Of a stretch of 64,000 bases of DNA, positions 11,162 to 21,767 are shown in pieces. Position numbers and translations under genes: made by a program. Each line of letters opens with the position of its first letter. Within the stretch, counting starts at the first letter, position 1. The stretch covers positions 61,828,484-61,892,483 of the forward strand of contig NC_057919.1 in assembly GCF_018873765.1 (NCBI RefSeq). Reading direction: 5' to 3'. The notes below the pieces were generated by a model. It made no database searches and was not told the DNA's origin. It saw only the letters and a list, made by a program, of their open reading frames with translations. The DNA comes from Telopea speciosissima. Its lineage: Eukaryota > Streptophyta > Magnoliopsida > Proteales > Proteaceae.

Positions 11162-12307
11162 GAGAAAATTATTTGAACACCCCTTAGACTATGGTCTAAT
11201 TATTTATTCTTTTCAATTTTTCAAATAATTACTTGAACACCTCCTGCAGTATACCATTTCTTTCAAGTAGGTTTTGTCCGTTAGTTTAGTGATGATGTCA
11301 TCGGTTAAATTTTTTGTAATGCTTAAACTACCCTTAAAGGATAGTGAAGTGACCCTTTTACCTTCTTCCTCCTTCCTAGAACCCAATTTCAGATTCAAAC
11401 CCTAATCGATTTTAGGAAAAAATCTATTTTCTTAGACAAATTTCAAATCAAAATAAACTAAAACCCTTAATCGATTTCAGATTTAAACCCTAATAAATCT
11501 CTTTTTGGCCAATCCAGGTACAAAATTTTTTTTTTTTTAATTTGAGATCCCACTGTTTGTTCCCCTGTTCATAGAGGTAAAAACTTGATTTCCGATTATG
11601 TATTTTCGCTGCCCTCATGGTTCTGATTTTGAAGAATATTATTTCATTATCAGTCAATTGGGTTGCTTCTAAATTAGTTCCCCATTACCAACAGCATAAG
11701 TGGATTATTTGAGCTTGAAGTATATAGTATCACAGGCTGAAGATAGTATGGTAGTTTTATTTTGTCCATTCTGAGATTATTGCTGCAAATGGTGTACATC
11801 GATTGACCTTTACAAATGGACTGCTGGGTTCCATCAATTGAAAATTTTAACCTTTAGAAATGGACTGAGATTATTGCTGCATAAGTGGATTATTGCTGCG
11901 AGATGAACTGAGATTATTACTCCACCCCTACTCCTTCTAGGGTTCCAGCGATTGAAAAAAAAAAGAAAAGAAGAAGAGCAGAGAGGGCGAGAAACCGAGA
12001 CTCCCTCCTGATGTACGCATCATGCGTTGATGGTGATGGTGGTGAGATTCGGTCCTCCCTCTGCAGCTGAACTGTAGTTGCAGGGAGAAGAAGAAGAAAA
12101 AGTTAAAGAAGAAAGGAGGGTAAATTGGTCATTTAACTTCATAAGTTTAAGTTAAATAACTCATAAGGGTAAAATGGATATTTCCATTTAAACAGTAACA
12201 GCAGACTAACACCGTCAGGTTTCAGGGGGTGTCAAGTAATTGTTTGAAACGTTGGTAGATAGTAAGCAAAATGGTCATAGTCTAGGGGGTGTCCAAGTAA
12301 TTTTCTC
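11162..12307 (+). mobile_element. Mutator-like non-autonomous element, copy 2 (1146 bp)
   Basis: The left end GAGAAAATTATTTGAACACC and the right end (complement of GAGAAAATTACTTGGACACC) are inverted repeats. The flanks are perfect 9-bp duplications TTTTAAAAA (11153-11161 and 12308-12316). The subterminal GTTAGTTTAGTGATGATGTCA block relates it to copies 1, 3 and 4. No transposase is present. Confidence 0.88.
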
Positions 12308-14276
12308 TTTTAAAAATCAGTAATTGGACTGATCATAATCGATTGACACGAATCCTGATTCCCATCGCTCCTAATTGTTGCTTACTGAATCAGAATCGGA
12401 TCAGAATTGGTCGATTCCTAGTCATTTTCCTTATAATTCATCTTGAATCGGACCAATTCAAGGGCCGATTCTCGATTCCTGAACCGATTTTTACCATAAA
12501 ATAGTTTAGATTCCCGATTCCTGAATCGATTCAGGCCGTTTCAAATCGGAATCCTCTTTGACCTATTCCGAGTTTAAAACCTTAATTGCACTCTTCCTCT
12601 AGTTCTTTTTTTCCCCTCCCCATTGTGCTCCATTGTTTTTAAATAACAAATCACAGTTTCTTTTTCCCTTTCAGCTTTATTCATTGAGCATACATATTTT
12701 GATTATTTTATTTTGAGTTAACCAATCCATCATCACCTCTAGATACTGGAACGAATTCACATCTGGAGAAGGTATTCTTTCTTTTATATTGTTGAAGGAA
12801 TTCAAGTATTGAAATAAACTATCAAATGGAAGAGTAAATTTAAGTTTGAGAATTTAAACTACTAAAGTCAGACTTTCCCAGCAGTAGCAGGTGACTGACC
12901 AACTTCTTCAATTTCCATCATTGAATACTTAGCTATATATATATATATTATAACAACAAGGCTTTCTTGGGCATGATTAGGAGACCTATTGGAATCAATC
13001 ACCTCCCTTAACGGTTTTCTTAAGATGTTGTACAGCAACCAGAGTCCACAAGTCTGAGGGTTAAAGCTCAACCCTCAAGACTTGTGAATTAAGAAAAGAC
13101 CAGAGGACTAGTAGGAAGAAAATTGAATGTTACTAATTTACATTTCAATTACTTTAGTGATCCATGACAACAATCACATGACCAGAAGGGTAAAGCCCCG
13201 TTTGTTTGACAAGGGCGATGGGTGGGAATTTTATTGGACTGGATTAGTAGTGCGATAGGTTGGGGAACAAGGGTGGGATTTTACTTTTCCCACGAACAAT
13301 AATCAAAGTCTTTTGGTTTTTGTAAAACTTTGGATAACATAGGAGTGAGATTTTCAAATGTCACATCAGTAGACAAAACATTTAATGTTGTTGCTTGAGC
13401 TTTTGTAAGTTCACCACCCCTGGTTAAAGTCTTACCATATGAGTCTTCAAACAAACAAGGTTGAGGTGAGGTTTTGAAGTACCATCAAAATCCCCGTCAA
13501 ACAAACGGGGCCAAAGAAGGACCAGAAAGAATTACACATCAAGATGCATGACTCTATATTATTCACTAATACAAATTAATTAGGCTTCTACAGGTCATCC
13601 AACATATAACGTCGTGATGAATAAAACTTGTTATGTTCATCAATTCATTTTCTAGCATTCTTGAGGGGGTTGCAGGTCTGGGAGTGGGCCAGGCAAAGAA
13701 CTAGAAGAGATAATTTTCCACTTTCACTTGAGGGTATAAGAATTAGTGTATGCAGCACAAGAACCATTCTTGTACGGCCTGAGCCGCATAGGCAGAATCC
13801 AAGATAGATGGATCCCACACATGGATTCCATCTCTGCGGCTAAGGGCCGAACGAGAACCTGAGCCAGCCTCAAGAATATTACACCGCATTTGGTTGGATA
13901 AATCTTCATCTTCTACAAGCAAGACCTGAAGAACTGCATTCGAAGAACTTCTGCAAGCAAGACCTGAAGAGCTGCATTCAAAGATCTTCTGCAGGTACTT
14001 CCTCTCTCTCTCTCTCTCTCTCTTCGTCTCTCTATCTCTCTGCGCTCTATCTCTCTCTATGAATCTTTTCATTTTTTGCAGGATCTTTGTACTCTAAGTA
14101 GCGTTTCATCCGCATGAAAAACGAAGTTCGTGATCTTCAAACAGAAGCTCAAGAACAGCCTTGCAAATCGAGTTCGTGGCCTTCAAATTAAGCTTGCGGC
14201 CTTCAAATCAAGCTTATGAAATTCTTTTTGCCCAGCGCATTAGATTTTGTTCTTGTGTACCCTAAATCTACTGTTG
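12308..14276. other. Intergenic, repeats only
   Basis: No supported gene. A degenerate GATTC/AATCG-rich stretch lies at 12330-12560. A hAT-like MITE is at 13194-13512. A 38-bp unit is repeated just over twice at 13910-13996, followed by (TC)n at about 14003-14065. Confidence 0.6.
13194..13512. mobile_element. hAT-like MITE with GCCCCGTTTGTTTGAC termini (about 319 bp)
   Basis: The left end AAGCCCCGTTTGTTTGAC is matched by the right end CCGTCAAACAAACGGGGC. A short target duplication is not clear. No coding capacity. Confidence 0.65.
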
Positions 14277-14281
14277 TTATC

Positions 14282-15032
14282 TGATACATCCAAGATTCAC
14301 CAGACCAATCAGTGGCTGCCACGTGTCAAAGAGCGACCCGCTCCAAAACCAAGGAGAACCAATGGGGGGTCCCACCCGGGTGTGGCCAGCACCCAGGCGC
14401 GGCCTCACCCAGGCGCGGCTTGCACCCAGGCCCGGCCTACACCTAGGCGTGGCCTCACCTAGGTGCGGCCTACACCCAGGCGCGGCCTACCCAGGCATGG
14501 CCTCTCACCAGGCGCGGCATCGTGGACGCAGACGTGATGTACACGGACACTGGGGCCACTCGTCTATGACCCAATCGTGTCACAACAAACTCATGTCACC
14601 ACCAGGACTCTAGGTCACCGCTTAGAAGTCACATCACCCAGACAGATTCAAGCACCAATGACGTTATCACCACACGCGGGTATCTATCCTTCAAGGATCT
14701 TGATACCACCAGGACAGTCCCTCCCGCAGGGAGATGGCCAATCAGGATAGAGCGCTGCTACCTAGGGCCTCTATCCACTTAACGGTACACTGGCCATCAA
14801 ACTAGGACTCTCCACACCGCCATACACTACTATAAAAGGCAAGGTACACAACCCCATGAGGGGACATCTGAACTCATATTGAATAATCACTATTCATCAA
14901 TTTGCTCAGGAGATCTAAGTTTGGCATTGGAGAGCCCTAGGCCGAAACCACACTGGTTCTCTCTGTTGACCCCTTGGTTCACTTGCAGGTGATGACACTC
15001 ACAGGACCACTCGACGATTTCTTGACGCAACA
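14282..15032 (+). repeat. 5' LTR of Tat element 2 (751 bp)
   Basis: Starts TGATACATCC, ends CGCAACA. It contains a CCAGGCGCGGCC minisatellite (about 14390-14515) and a TATAAAAGG box at 14831. It is 53 bp longer than the 3' LTR, mainly through extra minisatellite units. Confidence 0.95.
14831..14839 (+). promoter_or_regulatory. TATA box of 5' LTR, element 2
   Basis: TATAAAAGG within CACTACTATAAAAGGCAAGG. The same position in the 3' LTR (25377-25385) reads AATAAAAGG, so the 3' copy has lost the first T. Confidence 0.7.
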
Positions 15033-15035
15033 GAT

Positions 15036-15054
15036 TGGCGCTGTTTGTGGGAAC
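15036..15054 (+). other. Primer binding site, element 2
   Basis: TGGCGCTGTTTGTGGGAAC begins three bases after the 5' LTR. It resembles the TGGCGCCGTT-type site that pairs with the 3' end of a plant tRNA, probably tRNA-Asp, with some mismatches. Confidence 0.7.
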
Positions 15055-15098
15055 GACGCTAGCCATTACAGCTATTAGCTCGCTTCCATATACATTCA

Positions 15099-17229
15099 AT
15101 GGCACAAAGGAAGACTACCACCACCAACAACGGAGCAAGGAATGGATCACCACCCCCAGAGTGCTCTCGCCGCAGAGCCAATGACCAGGACCATGTCCCT
15201 CTAGAGGAAGAGATCCCCCTTAATGACCAGTTTGTGGCCGACGAACCCAATAATGACGAGGCAGACGATGTGGTGGTGGAGGTGATACCTGACCCCAATG
15301 CTCCAGCCACTGTGGGTCAGATCAACGACCTACAACGACAGATCCTCGATGAAAAATGACTCTTTCGAGAATACTTGACTCAGGGTGCGACGTCTCACCG
15401 CCGAAGGACGTCGCCTTCAGCAAGGGTGGAGTCCGTACCTCAACAAGAGCCGAACCCTAGGAGATCATCTCCCAGGGAAGTGGGATCAGAGAGACTTGCA
15501 CAATGGGCAACCCCCACTCCGCAGCGGGGGGATCCTTCCCAGCATCCCAGGAGAACAAGAGACCTCTCGCCACGGTCAGAGCGTGGGAGGACACCAACAC
15601 CCAGGGCGAGGGTGCCTAGCCCGCAGAGATCGGTTCGGAGGTCTGTGTTCGACGGACGACTTGAAGAAGGTCACATACCACGACGAAGTCGGACCTACAG
15701 AGAGGAAAGCGCCTCACCTTCGCTATAGGGTTCATCGCGGCGTGACCATTCACCATCCCGCCAACACTCAAGGCAGGAGGGGACATCCAGGAGAGAGCGT
15801 GAACGAGGTCACAGCGATTGTCCTGCCAGGCGTGAGGGACAGACATGGGACGAGGAGCTCGATCGAAGACTCCGCGACCTGGATGAGAAGCTAGAAGGGT
15901 TGAAGAAGCAGACCAAAGGCGAGACACATTCCATACCTGGACAACACCCATTCTCGACAGAGATCATGTCAGCCACGCTACCTTCCAGATTCTGACTACC
16001 CACCTTTGAACTTTACAGTGGTACCACGGACCCTAATGACCACATCAACTACTTTAATGGCATGATGACGTTGTACGGTGGGTCGGACGTGGTCTCCTAT
16101 CGGGCATTCCCTACATCCCTCAAGGGAGCAGCCACATCATGGTTCTCTAGGCTACGACCGAGATCTATAGGCTCGTTCGCGGAGCTATGCAAATAGTTCG
16201 TCACCCGCTTCCAGAGCAGTGTCAAGCAGAAGAAGACCACCGTCAACCTACTGAACGTGGTATAGAACCCTAGGGAATCTCTCAGGGAGTATGTTAGTAG
16301 GTTTACTAAGGAATCCCTGGAGGTTCGAGACTTGGACGGCCAGACACAACATGCAACCCTAGCAGGAGGTATCAGGTACCCGGACCTAATCAAGGATCTG
16401 GCACGTCATGAGACCAGGACTATGAAGGAGCTCTTGGAGCGGTGCAAAAAGTTTGCAAATATGGCCAAGGTACTACAAGCTAGAACGAAGATAATCGAGG
16501 CGAAGCTGTAGGACAACAAGAGGTCAGCACCTGATGACTGCAAAGAAGGTAAGAGGTCGAGGACAAAGCATCGACAAGAGAAGGGCGACCGCCCATCTAG
16601 GAGGATGGACCGTCGTCCAGAGAGAAGTGAGAGGGCAAGCACCCCTAAGTTCATGCCACTGAACACCACCAGGTCCCAGATACTCATGCAGATCCAAGAC
16701 CGTGACCTACTCCATTGGCCACGAGCCATGCTAGCAGGACCAGAGAAGCGAAACCCTAACAAGTACTGTCTCTTCCACAAAGAGAATGGGCATGACATAG
16801 AGGAGTGCTATCAATTGAAGAGAGAGATAGAACAACTTGTAAGAGCAGGAAGCTTGAACAAATATGTGAAGGGGAGACGTGACAACCGCTCAGGCCAAGG
16901 AGACAGAGGTCGCGACGGAGATAGAGTTGAACCGAGACGAGAAGAAAGAAGAACAGATCGAGAGAGAGACCGCCCAGAAGAGTGGAGAGATGCAACAGAA
17001 CCTAGTGGCACCAAGGGACCTCCTATCCTCACCATACTTGGAGGACCGGGGCAAGAGTCCACTAGAAAAGCTAAAGCCCATGCCAGGTTCATGGGAGTGG
17101 CAGAGAAGCCAAGCAAGATAGCCAAGACCGAGGCGGTGATCTCCTTCTCGGATGAAGACCTGGAAGGACTAAACTTCCCACATGAGGATGCCCTGGTAGT
17201 ACAGGTGGAGGTAGCCAACCGACCTGTAC
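15099..17229 (+). pseudogene. gag region of Tat element 2
   Basis: The frame opens at ATG 15099 (MAQRKTTTTN). A charged, Arg/Ser/Pro-rich N-terminal part to about 15900 is followed by the capsid-like core (PTFELYSGTTDPNDHI, 16000-16450). A CCHC-type knuckle (CLFHKENGHDIEEC, about 16768-16810) follows, then a highly charged linker. It packages RNA in the intact element. In-frame stops lie at 15357, 15726, 15993, 16194, 16263 and 16509, all in one otherwise continuous frame. Confidence 0.88.
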
Positions 17230-20200
17230 ACAGGGTACTGATAGACACAGGGGCGTCTGTTGACATACTCTCCTTGGACGCCTATTGATAGTTCGGGTTT
17301 GGCGACGATCAGCTCAAACCAGAGCCCACGTACCTCTATGGATTCTCAGGTGCCACCGCCTCCATCAGAGGTACCATAGAACTACCCGTCACCTTCGGGG
17401 TACACCCTCGACAAGTGACTATCATGGTAGTCAAGTCTATGGTGTCCTTCAATGGCCTCCTAGGGCGACCATCTCTGACAGCCCTTAGAGGAGTCATATC
17501 GCCACTCCACCTAAAGATGAAGTTCCCCACCGAGAATGGGGTAGGCGAAGTCCGAGGAGATCAGAAGAAAGCAAGGGAGTGCTACGCCACGTTCATGAAA
17601 AAGAACAATGGTAACACCCACGGAATGGCACTCTGCCTAGAGAACATGGCCAGTGACTAGAGAGATGAATTGATAGAGAGAAGAGGAAGACCAATAGAAG
17701 ACCTCATCCCATGGCCCCTTAGCAGGGATGACCCCTCCAAGGTCGTACAGGTTGGCTCGCTACTAAGCAAGGAACAGAAAGAAGGGCTTGGACACCTCCT
17801 CCAAGCGAACATGGATGTCTTTGCATGGTCGACCTCCGACATGCCTGGAATACCACGTTCCATAGCAGAGCACCGACTACATGTCGACCCAACAAGGAAG
17901 CCCATTCAACAGAAGCGGTGTAACTTTGCCCTCGATCGACAAGCAGCAATCAAGGAAGAGGTCGAGAAGTTGAGCCAGTTAGGGTTCATCAGAAAGAAGA
18001 AGTTCCCAACCTAGCTCGCAAACGTGGTCATGGTACCAAAGCCAAGCGGGAAGTGGAGGATGTGTGTCGACCACACTGACCTGAACAAGGCATGCCTAAA
18101 AGATGAGTACCCACTGCCTAGGATCGACGTACTGATCGACGCCACCGTCGGCCATGAGATGCTGAGTTTCATGGATGCCTACTCCGGGTACAACCAGATC
18201 CTCATGCATGAGGGTGATGAGTCCTACACTGCATTTTGGACGGACAAAGAGAACTACTGCTACAACGTCATGCCGTTTGGGTTGAAGAATGCAGGGGCCA
18301 CCTATTAGAGGATGGTCAACAAGATGTTCGAGGAGCAGATCGGGCACAACATGGAGGTATATGTGGATGACATGCTCATGAAAAGCATCCGCGCCAACCA
18401 ACACCTAACCGACCTAGAGGAAGCATTTATAGTATTGAGGAGGAACCAGATGAAGCTAAACCCTGCAAAGTGCACCTTCAGTGTAACGTCAGGAAAATTC
18501 CTGGGGTTCATGGTCTCAGTACGTGAAATAGAAGCCAACCCATCCAAGATCAAGGCCATCCAAGAGATGGCACCTCCTCGGACGGTCAGGGAAGTGCAGA
18601 GGTTGAATGGAAGGGTCGCCGCCCTTTCCAGGTTCGTGTCACGATCAGGTGATAAGTCCCTACCATTCTTCAAAATATTGAAGAACCTCCGAAGCCCTTA
18701 AGATTTCATATGGACAGAAGAGGGCCAGAAGGCGTTCGAAGAATTAAAGGAGTACCTAGAGAGCCCACCACTGCTTGGGCGACCAGAACCAAATGAAGAA
18801 TTGCAGCTCTACCTGGCAGCCACCCCTATCGTGGTCAGCGCAGTATTGCTGAAGGAAGAAGACAAAGTCTAGAGGCCTATCTACTACGTCAGCCATGTTC
18901 TGATCAATGCAGAGACCAGGTACACCAGGATCGAGAAGGTAGCCTATGCATTGGTAATCGCAGCTAGGAAACTACGACCATACTTCCAAGCCCATACCAT
19001 CACAGTCCTCACAGACTTACCTCTGAAGAAGATACTCCACAAGCCAGACGTCTCCGGACGATTGATAACATGGGCGGTGGAGTTAAGTGAGCATGACATC
19101 AGGTTCCAACCAAGGACAACCATCAAAGGCCAGGCTCTTGTAGATTTTATTGCAGAGTGTACCCTGTCTGAGATCGAACCAAAGATAGGGGAGCCCAAGG
19201 AGAAGGATCGCGGATCATGGGACATGTTCGTGGACGGGTCGAGTAACGCGACGGGAAGCGGCGCTGGCCTCATATTAACCAACCCCAAAGGATTCCGTAT
19301 CCAATATGCTCTCTGATTCACCTTCCAAGCATCTAATAATGAAGCAGAATACGAAGCACTACTAGCTGGACTCCGGGTAGCTAGAGCCATCCAAGTCACA
19401 CACCTATCCACCCGGAGCGACTCCCAGCTTGTGGTGAATCAGGTGAATGGAGAGTACGAGGCAAAAGATGATAGGATCGCATCATACCTAGCACGTGCTC
19501 AAGCATTGATCGAGGGTTTTGTGAAGTTCGAGATGGTTCGAGTTCCCAGGGACTAGAACGCCGTCGTCGATGCCCTATCCAGGCTAGCAAATGCGGAACT
19601 CCAAAATTTGGCTAGTGCAGTCTATGTTGAGATCCTACATGAGCCAACGTATAAGGAAAAGCAGGTTAACGAAATCGAGGAGGGACCTAGTTGGATGGAC
19701 CCTCTACTCAACTACCTCCAGAACGACATCTTACCAGAAGACAAGGCCGAGGCAAGGAAGATCAGGATGAGAGCTGCAAAGTACACCATCCTAGACGGGG
19801 TACTGTACAAGCGGGGGGCAACAGCACCACTAGTCCGGTGCCTAGGACCCCAGGGGGCAGAGTACGCCCTAGCAGAAGTCCATGAGGGGATATATGGAAG
19901 CCACATGGGGGGACGAGCCCTAGCTTACAAAATCCTCCGCCAGGGACTATACTGACCACGAATGCAAGAGGAGGCCATCCAATATGCCAAGAAATGCGAG
20001 CAATGTCAGTTGTTCGCCCCAGTATCCCATCTACCCGCCACCAAGCTGACATCAATCCTCAACCCCATACCTTTGATATGTGGGGGCTGGACATCTTAGG
20101 TAACTTCACCACAGCACCAAAAAACAGAAAGTACCTGGTCGTCGCGATTGACTACTTCACCAAGTGGGTCGAAGCTAAACCCTTGGCCAAGATAACAGAG

Positions 20201-20923
20201 ACAGAGATGGAGAAGTTCGTCCGCGATGACGTCATCTACAGGTTTGGGGTACCACAGATCCTCGTCTCAGATAACGACAAACAATTCAACAACCCCAAAT
20301 TCCAGGCATTCTATCACAACTACAACATTGACTATCGGCCTGTATCAGTAGCATACCCACAGGCCAATGGTCAGGTGGAGGTCACCAACAGAACACTACT
20401 GGAAGGAGTCAAGAAAAGGCTAGAGGGAGCCAAAGGGAAATGGGTCGAAGAGCTACCAAACGTTCTGTGGGCATACCGAACTATAGTACGGACACCCACA
20501 AGAGAGAGCCCATTCCGCCTAGCATATGGCACTGAAGCATTGGCGCCAGTAGAGGTCTGCGCCATGTCCCATAGGGTTATGCACTTCAACGAACGTACCT
20601 ATATCGACGAACTACAGGCGAACCGAGACTTTATAGATGAGGTCCGTGAGAGAGCACTACTAAGGAACGTCGCCTACCAACAACGTACTGCCAGGTACTA
20701 TAATGCCAGGGTCAAGGAAAGGCTATTCCACCAAGGAGATCTAGTCCTACGGAGGGCAAGTGCATCATAGCCACAGAAGGCAGGGAAGCTGTTAGCCAAC
20801 TGGGAAGGACCCTACATAGTCTCCAAGCAGATACGTCCAGGGACCTACTGCTTGAAGACTCCAGGGGGCAAGAAGGTAGACCATACCTGAAACTCAGAAC
20901 ACCAGAAGAAGTATCACCAGTAG
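17230..20923 (+). pseudogene. pol region (PR-RT-RNH-aRNH-INT) of Tat element 2
   Basis: Domains in order: aspartic protease (LIDTGASVDIL, about 17236-17275); reverse transcriptase (18024-18700, with MPFGLKNAG and an intact YVDDML box near 18358); RNase H (about 18780-19150); second, archaeal-type RNase H ([27 protein letters not shown]; 19216-19590); and integrase (HHCC zinc region about 19880-20030, then WGLDILG, SDNDKQFNN and NGQVEVTNR carrying the DDE residues). Stops lie at 17286, 17289, 17658, 18012, 18306, 18699, 18870, 19314, 19554, 19953, 20768 and 20888, and one base is missing near 20070. The terminal stop is at 20921. Catalytic residues are mostly preserved although the frame is broken. 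Confidence 0.92.
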
Positions 20924-21120
20924 AATCAAACAGCTCCATCAATAGTAGCAGTCAAGTAGTATCAGTAGTGGTAGTGGTAACAGCAGTAATAGCAGCAGCA
21001 GTAGCAGTAGATGACATCACTGTTTCAAGGGCAATTTGAAACTTTCATTCAAAATAAAGAGGTGTTTCGGGAATACTTGTCTTCTTCTACCACTCAATCG
21101 AATCACTGCCACTACACCAA

Positions 21121-21501
21121 GGCGTTACGCCACCACTGAGGCTTTATGCTTAAGGCGTCATGCCACCACTGAGGCTTTATGCCTAAGGCGTCATACCACC
21201 ATTGAGGCTTTATGCCTAAGGCGTCATGCCACTATCGAGGCTTTATGCCTAAGGCGTTATGCCACCATCGAGGCTTTATGCCTAAGGCGTTATGCCACCA
21301 CTGTGGCTTTATGCTTAAGGCGTTATGCCACTACTGAGGCTTTATGCCTAAGGCATTATGCCACCACTGAGGCTTTATACCTAAGGTGTCATGCCACCAT
21401 CGAGGCTTTATGCCTAAGGCGTCATGCCACCATCGAGGCTTCACGCCTAAGGCATTATGCCACCATCGAAGCTTTATGCCTAAGGCGTTATGCCACTAAG
21501 G
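21121..21501 (+). repeat. 33-bp tandem repeat, 11.5 copies, element 2
   Basis: Units start every 33 bp from 21121 (21154, 21187 ... 21484) with the consensus start GGCGTTATGCCACCACTGAG. Because 33 is a multiple of three the array is open in one frame as an 11-residue repeat, but there is no sign that it is a gene. It lies about 200 bp after the pol stop. Confidence 0.95.
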
Positions 21502-21767
21502 TCCGATGACTGCCCAAGCGCAAGGCCACCACGGTCTAATGACCACTAAGGCGCAACGCTACTACCAAAATTTCATGGCTATCACGGGTCATATGGCACC
21601 AATGCTCAATCAACCACCAAGAGACAATGCAATCAAAGAAAAGCAACAGCGATCACATAGAGAAGTCATAATAGTTACAACTCAAGTTCAAAAAGGAAAA
21701 AGTTCAAGGCATCTACAAGTTCGGTATGGCCATAGGGTCAAGGGACCACAGAGGGGTGGGTCACCTC

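Noticed and set aside
13743-14072. Arg/Glu-rich minus-strand frame
   Set aside because: Driven by the (TC)n tract and a short tandem duplication. No conserved motif.
15385-15894. Alternative-frame open stretch over gag
   Set aside because: The gag frame itself continues through the same interval with only transition-type stops and leads into recognisable capsid and knuckle motifs.
16811-17266. 151-residue minus-strand open frame over the protease region
   Set aside because: Shadow of the sense gag-protease coding sequence. It lacks any family motif, unlike the real antisense gene at 21768-23885.
21036-21509. 157-residue open frame with an 11-residue repeat
   Set aside because: It is the 33-bp tandem array read in frame, located after the pol stop. 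Openness follows from the period being divisible by three.
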